The notes: a model not told the origin generated them from the sequence alone. A DNA stretch of 61,363 bases from Nocardiopsis endophytica (GCF_027706725.1 NZ_JAQFWQ010000036.1:1-61363); one strand, 5' to 3'; positions 52,599 to 61,363 are shown, numbered from the stretch's first letter. Made by a program: numbers and translations.

Positions 52599-52631
52599 CG
52601 GGGGCTCCTTCCGCTCAGCGATATGTGCAGA

Positions 52632-52651
52632 GTGTAGTGAATTCACTACAC
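52632..52651 (-). promoter_or_regulatory. Perfect 20-bp palindromic operator
   Basis: GTGTAGTGAATTCACTACAC is a perfect palindrome 34 bp upstream of the GHL10 gene, in otherwise GC-rich sequence. It has the form of a dimer-binding operator (GntR, LacI and RpiR families are possible). No matching regulator gene lies in the window. Confidence 0.7.
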
Positions 52652-52893
52652 ACCGTGCGTGAGGTCGGGCGCCGCCCCTCGTGCGTGTCCGGCGCGGGGG
52701 AGACGCCGCGACTCCCTGTCGAACAGGGGTTAGTAAGAAACCTTCATGATCGGGCCCGCGAATGCAATCCTTCTTCGGCAGGTCGGGGCGGGTGGGGCGG
52801 GAGGGGGAGGCGAGGCGCCGGGGGAGCGGCCCAGGCGACAGACCAAGTGGTATGTTGGTTCGCCGACCGCCCACCACCGAACGAGGAGCACGC

Positions 52894-53931
52894 GTGGACG
52901 ACCGCGGCACGCCCCCACCCGGCCTGGACCCCGAACGCCTCCGCGCGCACCTGGACGCCGAGCGCCCGGGCCTGGCGGCCGGCCCGCTGACCGCGCGGCT
53001 CATCGCCGGGGGCCGCTCCAACCTCACCTACGAGGTCACCGACGGCGCCCGCAGCCTCGTCGTACGCCGCCCCCCGCTCGGCCACGTCCTGCCCACCGCC
53101 CACGACATGGCCCGCGAGCACCGCGTCATCAGCGCCCTGGCCCCCACCCCCGTGCCGGTCCCGCGCACCGAACTGCTGTGCACCGACACCGACGTGCTCG
53201 GCGCGCCCTTCTACGTCATGGAGTACGTGGAGGGCACCCCCTACCGCACCTCCGGCCAGCTGGCGGAGCTGGGCCCAGAGCGCACCCGGGCCGTCGTGCT
53301 CGACCTGGTCGACACCCTCGTGGCCCTGCACGCCGTCGACCCCGCCGGGGTCGGCCTGGAGGACTTCGGCCGCCCCGACGGGTTCCTGGAGCGCCAGGTC
53401 CGCCGCTGGGGCAAGCAGCTCGACGCCTCCCGCAGCCGCGACCTGCCCGGCGTCGAGGAGCTGCGCGACGGCCTGGCCGCACGCATCCCCGCCTCACCCG
53501 CCCCCGCGGTCGTGCACGGGGACTACCGGCTGGACAACGTCCTGGTGGCCTCCGGGGGCGGCGCCGACCGCATCACCGCCGTCCTGGACTGGGAGATGTC
53601 CACCCTCGGCGACCCGCTCACCGACCTGGCGCTGATCGCCGTCTACAGCGGCGCCGAGGTGCCCTCGGTGCCGGGCGTGGGCGACGCCGCGGCCGCCGAG
53701 GGCTTCCCCGCCGTCGACGAGCTGGTGGCCCGGTACGCCGAGCGCTCCGGACGGGACCTGTCCGACTTCGACTGGTACGTCTCCTTCGCCTTCTTCAAGC
53801 TCGCGGTGATCCTGGAGGGCATCCACTTCCGCTACACCCAGGGCAAGACCGTCGGAGGGGACTTCGCGCACATCGGCGACGCCGTCCCCGGCCTGGTCGG
53901 CGCCGGGCTCAAGCGCCTGGGCGCGGGCTGA
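52894..53931 (+). CDS. APH-fold phosphotransferase family protein (ACAD10-like kinase)
   Basis: A 345-residue protein of the aminoglycoside-phosphotransferase superfamily, of the type associated with acyl-CoA dehydrogenases (ACAD10/11 N-terminal-like). Motifs: LIAGGRSNLTYEVTDG (nucleotide loop), LVVRRPPLGHVLPTAHDMAR, the catalytic loop VVHGDYRLDNVLV and AVLDWEMSTLGDPLTDLALI with the metal-binding Asp. Family members phosphorylate 4-hydroxy acids for beta-oxidation; antibiotic resistance is less likely. The GTG start at 52894 has an ACGAGGAGC ribosome-binding site. Its 3' end overlaps the convergent GST gene by 23 bp. Confidence 0.88.
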   Translation: MDDRGTPPPGLDPERLRAHLDAERPGLAAGPLTARLIAGGRSNLTYEVTDGARSLVVRRPPLGHVLPTAHDMAREHRVISALAPTPVPVPRTELLCTDTDVLGAPFYVMEYVEGTPYRTSGQLAELGPERTRAVVLDLVDTLVALHAVDPAGVGLEDFGRPDGFLERQVRRWGKQLDASRSRDLPGVEELRDGLAARIPASPAPAVVHGDYRLDNVLVASGGGADRITAVLDWEMSTLGDPLTDLALIAVYSGAEVPSVPGVGDAAAAEGFPAVDELVARYAERSGRDLSDFDWYVSFAFFKLAVILEGIHFRYTQGKTVGGDFAHIGDAVPGLVGAGLKRLGAG

Positions 53932-54946
53932 CCACCCGCGCCCCCGCGCCCGCCGCCGCGCCCGCCCCGGCCCCGGCCAGGCGGGCGCGGTCGTTCGGGG
54001 CCGCGAAGTCGGGCAGCGGCCCCGCGGGCACGATCCGCCGCGGGTTCAGCGCCCCGTGGGTGATGTAGTAGTGCCGCCGGATGTGGTCGAAGTCGGTGGT
54101 GGTGCCGAAGGCCGGCTCGGCGTACAGGTCCCGCGCGTACCCCCACAGGTTCGGGTAGTCCTGCAACCGCCTCAGGTTGGCCTTGAAGTGGGTGCCGTAG
54201 ACGGTGTCGAAGCGCGCCAGCGTCGGCCACAGCCGCACGTCGGCCATGGTGATCCGGTCCCCGGCCAGGTAGCGCCGGTGCGACAGCCGCTCCTCCAGGC
54301 CGTCGAGCGCCTCGAACAGCGCCGCCACCGCCTCGTCGTAGGCCTCCTGCGAAGGGGCGAAGCCGCACTTGTACACGCCGTTGTTCACGGCGGCGTACAG
54401 ATGGCGGTCGAGCGCGTCGATCTCCTCCCTCAGGCCCGCCGGGTAGAGGTCGGCGCGGTTGCGCGCCCAGGCGTTGAAGCAGGCGTTCAGGTCCAGCGCG
54501 ATCTCGTCGAACCGGTTGGAGACGATGCGCCGGGTGTCGGTGTCCCACAGCACCGGCACCGACACGTGCCCCTCGTACCCGGGCTCGGTGCCCTCGTACA
54601 GGTCGCGCAGCAGCGCGAAGTGCCCGACGGTGTCCGGGCCGTGCCCCGGCCCCTCGCGGAAGGCCCACCCCCGGCCGTCCCGGACCGGGTCGACGACGGC
54701 GACCGAGACCGCGTCCTCCAGCCCCTTGAGCGCGCGCACGATGAGCGTGCGGTGCGCCCACGGGCAGGCGTAGGACACGTACAGGCGGTAGCGCCCCGCC
54801 TCGGCGGGGAAGCGCTCGGACCCGATCCGGCCGCCGAAGCGGTACGCAGGGCGCTCGAACGCGGCGCCCTTGGGGGTGGTCAGGGAGCTTCCGTAGTCGC
54901 CGTAGCGGGCGAAGTCGACGGGGGCAGCGGTCGTGACGGTCGTCAT
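53909..54946 (-). CDS. Glutathionyl-hydroquinone reductase-like GST (ECM4/YqjG type)
   Basis: A 345-residue GST-fold protein of the Xi class. The N-terminal thioredoxin-like domain has YVSYACPWAHRTLIVRALKG with the catalytic Cys in CPWAHR, and the all-helical C-terminal domain has NNGVYKCGFAPSQEAYDEAV, RRYLAGDRITMADVRLWPTL and RDLYAEPAFGTTTDFDHIRR, followed by HYYITHGALNPRRIVP. In actinobacteria such enzymes probably use mycothiol rather than glutathione. A low-complexity Ala/Gly tail follows. ATG 54946 is chosen by family length. It overlaps the APH gene tail by 23 bp. Confidence 0.93.
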   Translation of the reverse strand: MTTVTTAAPVDFARYGDYGSSLTTPKGAAFERPAYRFGGRIGSERFPAEAGRYRLYVSYACPWAHRTLIVRALKGLEDAVSVAVVDPVRDGRGWAFREGPGHGPDTVGHFALLRDLYEGTEPGYEGHVSVPVLWDTDTRRIVSNRFDEIALDLNACFNAWARNRADLYPAGLREEIDALDRHLYAAVNNGVYKCGFAPSQEAYDEAVAALFEALDGLEERLSHRRYLAGDRITMADVRLWPTLARFDTVYGTHFKANLRRLQDYPNLWGYARDLYAEPAFGTTTDFDHIRRHYYITHGALNPRRIVPAGPLPDFAAPNDRARLAGAGAGAAAGAGARVVSPRPGA

Positions 54947-55140
54947 GGTGGTCCTCCCCGGGAACTCCAAGGCTCCGACCGGTGGCCGGCACCGGTGCGC
55001 GCGCCAGTCCCCCCATACCCGCTCTCCGCTGCGGCGACGCCGCGGGGACGCCCGGTACCCGCCCCGGGGCCGGGCCGGAACGGGCCCCCGGGCACGGCGG
55101 CGGGGGCCGCGGCGCCCGCGGTTCATGTACCGGGCGGTAG

Positions 55141-55914
<774 letters not shown>

Positions 55915-55956
55915 GCCCTGCCCGGCCGCACGCACGAACACCTGACAAGGACTCTC

Positions 55957-56721
55957 ATGGGAATTCTCGAAGGCAAGCGCATCCTGGTCACCGGGGTGAT
56001 CACGGACTCCTCGATCGCCTACCACGTCGCCCGGCTGTGCCAGGAGCAGGGCGCCACCGTCGTGCTCACCGGCTACGGCCGGCTCAGCCTGGTCGAGCGC
56101 ATCGCCCAGCGCCTGCCCGACGCTCCGCCGGTGCTGGAGCTCGACGTCACCGACGAGGGGCACCTGTCCAGCCTCGCCGACCGGGTGCGCGAGCACGTGG
56201 ACGGGCTCGACGGCGTCGTGCACGCCATCGGCTTCACCCCGCAGTCCGGGCTGGGCGGCAACTTCCTCAACACCCCGTGGGAGGACGTGGCCAACGCGAT
56301 GCACACCTCCGCCTACTCCCTCAAGGCGCTCACCACCGCGGTGCTGCCGCTGATGAAGGACGGCGGGTCCGTCGTGGCCATGGACTTCGACAACAGCGTG
56401 TCCTACCCCATCTACGACTGGATGGGCGTGGCCAAGTCGGCGCTCACCTCCACCGCCCGCTACCTGGCCCGCTACCTGGGCGAGCACAGGGTGCGGGTGA
56501 ACCTGGTCTCGGCCGGCCCGCTGCGCACCATGGCCGCGCGCAGCATCCCCGGCTTCGACGAGCTGGCCTCGCACTGGCCCGAGCGCGCCCCGCTGGGCTG
56601 GGACACCACCGACCCCGAGCCGGCCGCCCGCGCGGTGGTGGGCCTGCTGTCGGACTGGTTCCCCGCCACCACCGGCGAGATCGTGCACGTCGACGGCGGG
56701 TTCCACTCCACCGGGGCCTGA
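55957..56721 (+). CDS. fabI: Enoyl-[acyl-carrier-protein] reductase, InhA/FabI type
   Basis: A 254-residue NADH-dependent enoyl-ACP reductase for the last step of each FAS-II cycle. Signature: ILVTGVITDSSIAYHVARLC (cofactor loop), VHAIGFTPQSGLGG, AMDFDNSVSYPIYDWMGVAK with the catalytic Tyr-x6-Lys, and a late GEIVHVDGGFHST. The MDFD...YDWMGVAKSAL block is close to mycobacterial InhA (MDFD...YNWMTVAKSAL), so this belongs to the InhA branch rather than E. coli FabI. It could therefore be a target of triclosan-like inhibitors. It follows fabG in one operon. Confidence 0.95.
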   Translation: MGILEGKRILVTGVITDSSIAYHVARLCQEQGATVVLTGYGRLSLVERIAQRLPDAPPVLELDVTDEGHLSSLADRVREHVDGLDGVVHAIGFTPQSGLGGNFLNTPWEDVANAMHTSAYSLKALTTAVLPLMKDGGSVVAMDFDNSVSYPIYDWMGVAKSALTSTARYLARYLGEHRVRVNLVSAGPLRTMAARSIPGFDELASHWPERAPLGWDTTDPEPAARAVVGLLSDWFPATTGEIVHVDGGFHSTGA

Positions 56722-56855
56722 CGCGCCGCCCCCGGCGTAGCCTGGGACGAGGCGGACTTCCGCACGGTGGGCGCCCCTCTGCGGAGGGGTGCCCACCGCC
56801 GCTTTCGCGGCCCCCGACGGCGCCGCGGGACGACGAGGGGACGAGGAGAGGACAC

Positions 56856-57608
56856 ATGGATCTGGGACTCAAGGGCGCCCGCGCCGTGGTGACCGGCGCC
56901 AGCCGGGGCATCGGCCGCGCCATCGCGCGGGTCCTCGCCGAGGAGGGGGCCGACCTGGCGGTGTGCGCGCGCTCGGCCGGGCCGCTGGCCGAGGCCGCCG
57001 AGGAGCTGCGCGCCACCGGCGCCACCGTGGTCGAGGGCGCGGTCGACGTGGCCGACACCGGCGCCCTGCGCGCCTTCCTGGACCGGGCCGCCGACGGGCT
57101 CGGCGGCATCGACGTGCTCGTGTCCAACGTCTCGGCGGGCGGTTCGGCCGACTGGGAGACGGGCTTCGCCACCGACGTGATGCCGTTCGTGACCATGGCC
57201 GAGCACGCCCGCCCGCACCTCGCGGCCTCCGAGCGCGGCGGGTCGGTGGTACTGGTGTCCACCACCTCGGCCCTGCACGGCGGCCCGCCGTCGGGGCCGA
57301 ACGCCTACGGCGCCCTGAAGGCCGCCCTCAACCACCACGCCGCCACGCTCGCGCGCACCCTGCCCGCCGAGGGCATCCGGGTGAACACGGTCTCCCCGGG
57401 GCCGATCGAGTTCCCCGGCGGGAGCTGGGCGCGGCGCAGGGAGAACACCCCCGACTTCTACGCCTCCATCCGCGACGCGATCCCGATGGGGCGCCTGGGC
57501 GCCCCCGAGGAGGTGGCGCGCGCGGTGGCGTTCCTGGCGAGCCCGGCCTCGTCCTTCACCTCCGGGGCCAACCTGGTGGTGGACGGGGGGTTCCTGGACC
57601 GGGTGTGA
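56856..57608 (+). CDS. SDR family oxidoreductase
   Basis: A 250-residue classical short-chain dehydrogenase: VVTGASRGIGRAIARVLAEE (TGxxxGIG), VLVSNVSAGGSADWE (the usual NAG reads NVS), VVLVSTTSALHGGPPSGPNA, YGALKAALNHH (catalytic Tyr/Lys) and VDGGFLDRV. The NVSAG and SGPNAYGALK variants are typical of a common actinobacterial subgroup of unknown substrate. ATG 56856 has an ACGAGGAGAGG ribosome-binding site. It follows the fabG-inhA pair after 134 bp and may be separately transcribed. It converges with the acyl-CoA ligase gene. Confidence 0.9.
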   Translation: MDLGLKGARAVVTGASRGIGRAIARVLAEEGADLAVCARSAGPLAEAAEELRATGATVVEGAVDVADTGALRAFLDRAADGLGGIDVLVSNVSAGGSADWETGFATDVMPFVTMAEHARPHLAASERGGSVVLVSTTSALHGGPPSGPNAYGALKAALNHHAATLARTLPAEGIRVNTVSPGPIEFPGGSWARRRENTPDFYASIRDAIPMGRLGAPEEVARAVAFLASPASSFTSGANLVVDGGFLDRV

Positions 57609-57648
57609 CCGCACGGGGCCGCGGCCCGGCCGCCCCGCCCCCGTGCGG
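57609..57648. terminator. Bidirectional hairpin terminator
   Basis: CCGCACGGGG (57609-57618) and CCCCGTGCGG (57639-57648) pair perfectly, enclosing GC-rich sequence, between the convergent SDR and ligase genes. Confidence 0.65.
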
Positions 57649-57677
57649 AAAGCGGGGGGCGGCCGCGCCGCGGCCGG

Positions 57678-59297
57678 TCAGGCGAGCCCCAGCTCCCGGG
57701 CGGCCCACTCGCGGAGCTCGACCTTGCGGACCTTGCCGCTGACGGTCATGGGGAAGGACTCCACGGCCCGCACGTAGCGCGGGACCTTGTAGTGGGCCAG
57801 CCGCCCCTCGCAGAAGGCGGCGATCTCCTCCCGCGTGGGCGGGTCGGCGGGGTCGGCCGGCAGCACGCACGCCGCCAGCTCCTCGCCGTACTTGGCGTCG
57901 GGGACGCCCACCACCTGCACATCGGCCACCTTGGGGTGGGTGTGCAGGAACTCCTCGATCTCGCGCGGGTAGACGTTCTCCCCGCCGCGGATCACCATGT
58001 CCTTGATCCGCCCGACGATGGACACGTAGCCGTCCTCGCGCATCACCGCCAGGTCGCCGGTGTGCATCCAGCGGGCGGAGTCGATCACCTCGGCGGTGCG
58101 CCCGGGCTCGTCCCAGTAGCCCAGCATCACCGAGTAGCCGCGGGTGCACAGCTCCCCGGCCTCGCCGCGCGGCAGCACGGTGCCGGTGGCCGGGTCCACC
58201 ACCTTCACCTCCACGTGCGGCATCACCCGGCCGACCGTCCCGGTGCGGCGCTCCAAGTCGTCGTCGACCCGGGTCTGGGTGGACACCGGCGAGGTCTCGG
58301 TCATGCCGTAGCAGATGGCCACCTCGGACATGTGCATCTCCGCCACCACCCGCTTCATGATCTCCACCGGGCAGGGGGAGCCGGCCATGATGCCGGTGCG
58401 CAGGCTCGACAGGTCGTGCTCGGCGAAGGAGGGGTGGCCCAGCTCGGCGACGAACATGGTGGGCACCCCGTACAGCGAGGTGGCGCGCTCGGCCGCGACC
58501 GCCGACAGCGTCGCCGCCGGGTCGAAGGCCGGGGCCGGGATGATCGTGCAGGCCCCGTGGCTGGTCGCCGCCAGGTTGCCCATGACCATGCCGAAGCAGT
58601 GGTAGAAGGGCACCGGCAGGCAGATCCGGTCGTGCTCGGTGTAGCCCAGCAGCTCGCCGACGAAGTAGCCGTTGTTGACGATGTTGTGGTGGGAGAGCGT
58701 CGCGCCCTTCGGGAATCCGGTGGTGCCCGAGGTGTACTGGATGTTGATCGGGTCGTCGGCGGACAGCCCGGCGGAGCGCTCGGCCAGCTCCTGCGGGGCC
58801 ACGTGGTCGGCCCCGTTCAGCAGCTCGTCCCACGAGGGGTCGTCGAAGAAGACGAGTTCGCGCAGCGACGGGGCGGAGCCGCGCGCCTCCTCGGCCATGG
58901 CCCTGTAGTCGCTGCCCTTGTGCTCCTGGGCCGACACCAGCATGCGCACGCCCGCCTGGCGCAGCACGAACTCCAGCTCGCTGCGCCGGTAGGCCGGGTT
59001 GATGTTGACCAGCACCGCGCCGACCTTGGCGGTGGCGTACTGCACCAGGGTCCACTCGGCGCGGTTGGGCGCCCAGATGCCCACCCGCTCTCCCACGGCC
59101 ACCCCGGCGGCGATCAGCGCGCGGGCGGCGCGGTCCACCTGGGCACCGAACTCGGCGTAGGTCCAGCGCAGGCCCTGGGCGACGTCGACCACCGCCTCCC
59201 GGTCGGGGTGGGCGGCGACCGCGCGGTCGAGGTTCTCCCCGATGGTGTCGCCCAACAGCGGGGTCCGCGATATCCCGCAGGCATAGGACTTCGACAT
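57678..59297 (-). CDS. Acyl-CoA synthetase (AMP-binding)
   Basis: A 539-residue ANL-superfamily ligase that activates carboxylic acids via an acyl-adenylate to acyl-CoA. Core motifs: INIQYTSGTTGFPKGATLSH (AMP-binding loop), FYHCFGMVMGNL, CYGMTETSPVSTQTRV, WMHTGDLAVMREDGYVSIVG, RIKDMVIRGGENVYPREIEE and the C-terminal catalytic Lys in MTVSGKVRKVELRE. The closest relatives are medium- to long-chain fatty-acid ligases of the FadD type. ATG 59297 follows TTGGAGGAGCG. It is divergent from the GAF-LuxR gene, with a TACCCCC palindrome in the gap, implying that the regulator controls it. Confidence 0.93.
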   Translation of the reverse strand: MSKSYACGISRTPLLGDTIGENLDRAVAAHPDREAVVDVAQGLRWTYAEFGAQVDRAARALIAAGVAVGERVGIWAPNRAEWTLVQYATAKVGAVLVNINPAYRRSELEFVLRQAGVRMLVSAQEHKGSDYRAMAEEARGSAPSLRELVFFDDPSWDELLNGADHVAPQELAERSAGLSADDPINIQYTSGTTGFPKGATLSHHNIVNNGYFVGELLGYTEHDRICLPVPFYHCFGMVMGNLAATSHGACTIIPAPAFDPAATLSAVAAERATSLYGVPTMFVAELGHPSFAEHDLSSLRTGIMAGSPCPVEIMKRVVAEMHMSEVAICYGMTETSPVSTQTRVDDDLERRTGTVGRVMPHVEVKVVDPATGTVLPRGEAGELCTRGYSVMLGYWDEPGRTAEVIDSARWMHTGDLAVMREDGYVSIVGRIKDMVIRGGENVYPREIEEFLHTHPKVADVQVVGVPDAKYGEELAACVLPADPADPPTREEIAAFCEGRLAHYKVPRYVRAVESFPMTVSGKVRKVELREWAARELGLA

Positions 59298-59381
59298 GCT
59301 GCGCTCCTCCAACGCGTTCGCCGTGCCGTGCGCTTCCACGGCCGACCGCCACGATGGTGCTCCATGTGAGGCAGGTCTCAG

Positions 59382-59399
59382 TACCCCCGAACGGGGGTA
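59382..59399. promoter_or_regulatory. Palindrome in the fadD-luxR divergent promoter
   Basis: TACCCCCGAACGGGGGTA has perfect 7-bp arms and lies between the divergent ligase and GAF-LuxR genes. It is a likely site for the LuxR-type protein. Confidence 0.6.
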
Positions 59400-59530
59400 T
59401 GGCGGGGCCGGTGCCGCGGGCCTTTGCGCACCGGGGCGTGATCGTGTTGCATGTGACCCACCTCTCGAACCACTCGAAGACCGACGGCCCCTGGACGGCC
59501 CTTTGGGACGGCACCCCCTTGGAGGACGCC

Positions 59531-60388
59531 ATGAGGTCCCACTCCGACCGCGACGCCACCGCCGAGATCGGCTCCGCCCTGCCCGGCCTGCGCCGCGCCA
59601 GCGGCCTGCCGGTGGTGTTCGGGGGAGCGGCGCGCGCCAGTGAGCGCGTGCACTACACCGAGCTGTTCGGGGCCGGGACCGACGCGATCCGCGGGCTGGT
59701 CGTCCGACCGGGGCGCGGACTGGGCGGCAAGGCGGCGGCGCTGCGGCGCCCGCTGTGGGTCCCCGACTACCTGCACGCCGAGCAGATCAGCCACGACTAC
59801 GACGCGGCGGTGCGCGCCGAGGGCCTCAAGGCGCTGGTGGCGACCCCCATCGTGGTCGGCGGCCGCACCCGCGGCGTGCTGCTCGGCGGGCTCCGCCGGT
59901 CGCTGACCCTGGGGGACCGTACGGTCGCCGCCTTCGAGGAGGCGGCGCGCGAGGCGGGCCAGCGCATCGCCGTCCGGGACGAGGCGCGCCGCCGTGCCGC
60001 CGAGGCCGAGCGCGCGCGGGCGGCCGCCGACGAGCCCGGCCCGGGATCGCCCCGGTGGGCGGAGGTGCGGGCGCTCAACGCCGAGCTGCGGTCGCTGGCC
60101 GCCGACGTGGACGATGAGCAGATGCGGGAGCGGCTGCTGGAGGTCTGCGCCCGCATGGACGCGGCGGCGTCCGCGGGCACCCGCCCGGACGCCCCGCACC
60201 TGGCCCCGCGCGAGATCGACGTGCTGGCGTGCGTGGCCGAAGGGTGCACGAACGCCGACGCCGCACAGCGGCTGGGGCTGCGCCCGGAGACGGTCAAGGC
60301 CTACCTGCGCACCGCCATGCGCAGGCTGGAGGCGCACACCCGGGTGGAGGCCGTGACGGAGGCGAGGAGGTACGGCCTCCTGGTGTGA
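59531..60388 (+). CDS. GAF-domain LuxR family transcriptional regulator
   Basis: A 285-residue regulator: an N-terminal GAF-like domain (about 30-155; RGLVVRPGRGLGGKAAALRR, GLKALVATPIVVGGRTRGVL), a coiled linker (AGQRIAVRDEARRRAAEAER) and a C-terminal LuxR HTH (about 225-280; LAPREIDVLACVAEGCTNAD, PETVKAYLRTAMRRLEAHTR). It has no receiver domain, so it senses a ligand directly. ATG 59531 has a TTGGAGGA ribosome-binding site; earlier in-frame starts would pass through the TACCCCC operator. It is divergent from an acyl-CoA ligase that it probably regulates, a common actinobacterial arrangement. Confidence 0.88.
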   Translation: MRSHSDRDATAEIGSALPGLRRASGLPVVFGGAARASERVHYTELFGAGTDAIRGLVVRPGRGLGGKAAALRRPLWVPDYLHAEQISHDYDAAVRAEGLKALVATPIVVGGRTRGVLLGGLRRSLTLGDRTVAAFEEAAREAGQRIAVRDEARRRAAEAERARAAADEPGPGSPRWAEVRALNAELRSLAADVDDEQMRERLLEVCARMDAAASAGTRPDAPHLAPREIDVLACVAEGCTNADAAQRLGLRPETVKAYLRTAMRRLEAHTRVEAVTEARRYGLLV

Positions 60389-60445
60389 CCCCGGCTCCCG
60401 GCGTGACCCCGGGCGCGCTCCCAGGCACCCCTGATGTCATAGCGA

Positions 60446-60470
60446 AGCCTTGCCTAAGTTAGGCTTGCCC
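60446..60470 (+). promoter_or_regulatory. Iron box (DtxR/IdeR-type operator)
   Basis: Overlapping motifs, AGCCTTGCCTAA and TTAGGCTTGCCC, centre on the palindrome GCCTAAGTTAGGC (60452-60464). The site shares TTAGGC/GCCTAA half-sites with the box at 1190. It lies about 32 bp upstream of the ABC ATPase start. Confidence 0.75.
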
Positions 60471-60501
60471 GCGTTGACCAGTGCCGGAGGAGAGGGCAGG
60501 C

Positions 60502-61347
60502 ATGACCGTCCCGTTGCGCGCCGAGGGCGTGGAACTCGCCCACGGGGGCGCACCGATCTGCCGGGATGTCACCCTGGAGCTCGCCCGCGCCGAGGTGACC
60601 GCGCTCGTCGGCCCCAACGGGTCGGGCAAGTCGACCCTCCTGCGCACCCTGGCCCGGCTGCACCGCCCCGAGAGCGGGCGGGTGCTGCTGGAGGGCGCCG
60701 ACATCGCCTCCTACTCCCCGCGCGGGCTCGCCCGGAACCTGGCGTTCCTCACCCAGACCCCGACCGTGCCCTCCGGCATCACCGTCGCCGAGCTCGCCGC
60801 CTACGGCCGCCACCCGCACCGGGGCCTGCTCACCGGCCGGTCCGGCAGCAAGGACCGGGACGCCGTCGCCTGGGCCCTGGAGGCCACCGGCACCGGGCCG
60901 CTGCGCGACCGCCAGATCGACCACCTGTCCGGGGGCGAGCGCCAGCGGGCCTGGATCGCCATGGCGCTGGCGCAGCGCGCCCCCGTCCTGCTCCTCGACG
61001 AGCCCACCACCTACCTGGACATCCGCTACCAGGTGGAGGTGCTCCGCCTGGTGCGCTCGCTCGCCGACGACCACGGCATCACCGTCGCCGTGGTCCTGCA
61101 CGACCTCAACCAGGCGGCGGCCTTCGCCGACACCATGGCCGTGCTCGCCGGGGGCCGGATCATCGCCGACGGGCGCCCCGCCGACGTGCTCACCGAGGAC
61201 GTCGTCCGGACCGCCTTCGGCATCGACACCACCGTCATCTCCGACCCGGACACCGGGCTGCCCACATGCCTGCCCTACCGGCGCGACGGGGAGCCCGCAC
61301 CGGTCCCCGGTGCCGCCACCGGTGCCGGGCACGCCGCGGACCACTGA
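60502..61347 (+). CDS. Iron-siderophore ABC transporter ATPase (FecE/FepC type)
   Basis: A 281-residue ATPase energising uptake of ferric siderophores. Walker A GPNGSGKST, Q-loop FLTQTPTVPSG, AAYGRHPHRGLLT (the FecE/FepC-specific GRxPH motif), signature LSGGERQRAWIAMALAQ, Walker B VLLLDEPTTYLDI and switch His in VVLHDLNQA are present. The late FGIDTTVISDPDTGLPTCLP is typical of the family. ATG 60502 has a GGAGGAGAGG ribosome-binding site just after an iron box. No permease or binding-protein gene is in the window; they may follow to the right of 61363. A Gly/Ala-rich tail ends the protein. Confidence 0.95.
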   Translation: MTVPLRAEGVELAHGGAPICRDVTLELARAEVTALVGPNGSGKSTLLRTLARLHRPESGRVLLEGADIASYSPRGLARNLAFLTQTPTVPSGITVAELAAYGRHPHRGLLTGRSGSKDRDAVAWALEATGTGPLRDRQIDHLSGGERQRAWIAMALAQRAPVLLLDEPTTYLDIRYQVEVLRLVRSLADDHGITVAVVLHDLNQAAAFADTMAVLAGGRIIADGRPADVLTEDVVRTAFGIDTTVISDPDTGLPTCLPYRRDGEPAPVPGAATGAGHAADH

Positions 61348-61363
61348 CCCGGCCGGCCGCACT

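Noticed and set aside
52894-53931. APH-fold gene as an aminoglycoside resistance gene
   Set aside because: The MSTLGDPLTDLAL block and overall pattern fit the acyl-CoA-dehydrogenase-associated kinase family better than antibiotic phosphotransferases.

Overview
The window is about 61 kb of very GC-rich DNA with GTG/TTG starts, G/C-ended codons and almost no spare AT sequence. Gene content points to a filamentous actinobacterium: MbtH and a siderophore-interacting protein, a mycobacterial-type InhA enoyl reductase, polyprenol-phosphate mannose synthase, DUF1707, DUF2332, a DosR/DevR-like island, and a LacI-type CelR site in front of a xylanase. A Nocardiopsis/Thermobifida-like member of the Streptosporangiales is my best guess; this is inference, because no rRNA or marker gene is present. 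I saw no tRNA or rRNA genes.

Layout. 1-861: a dispersed repeat cluster abutting a 5'-truncated SDR gene. 1.2-3.7 kb: an iron-regulated operon (iron box, MbtH, EntS-like exporter, siderophore-interacting protein). 4.1-8.8 kb: panD, an MFS transporter and a frameshifted membrane protein. 8.87-9.46 kb: a small type I-E CRISPR array without cas genes. 9.5-12.8 kb: DUF2332, XRE-cupin regulator, B3/B4 protein, VOC protein. 13.2-18.5 kb: a dormancy/redox-type island (DevS-like kinase, two CBS-BON proteins, tandem universal stress protein, DevR-like regulator). 18.6-20.9 kb: GH10 xylanase with a perfect CelR-type operator, then a FhuF-like reductase with an iron box. 21.3-26.5 kb: POT transporter, then an opposite-strand operon of prolyl oligopeptidase, 38-residue peptide and JmjC/cupin oxygenase that looks like a ribosomal-peptide (RiPP) pathway. 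26.7-28.6 kb: a gene-free zone of 219-bp repeats in both orientations plus inverted-repeat elements.

28.6-35.8 kb: Lrp/LysE pair, phosphopantetheinyl transferase, two DeoR regulators flanking an MFS transporter and a small membrane protein, mannosyltransferase, shortened flavoprotein. 36-48 kb: VOC protein, frameshifted hypothetical, MerR with DHA2 efflux pump, FtsX-type ABC exporter divergent from a two-component system, membrane acyltransferase-like protein, DUF1707, secreted SH3 protein. 48.6-55 kb: MFS transporter and TetR regulator with shared operator-like sites, secreted GH10-like hydrolase, APH-fold kinase, GST-like reductase. 55.2-60.4 kb: fabG-inhA pair, another SDR, acyl-CoA ligase and GAF-LuxR regulator. 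60.5 kb to the end: an iron-boxed siderophore ABC ATPase.

How it fits together. Three iron boxes (1190, 20876, 60446) mark one DtxR/IdeR-type regulon covering siderophore production, export, reductive iron release and uptake; the Sfp-type transferase could activate the matching synthetase. The most interesting parts are the candidate RiPP operon, the dispersed repeat system (three related sequence families at both 0 kb and 27-28 kb, plus palindromes between convergent genes), and the orphan, decaying CRISPR array.
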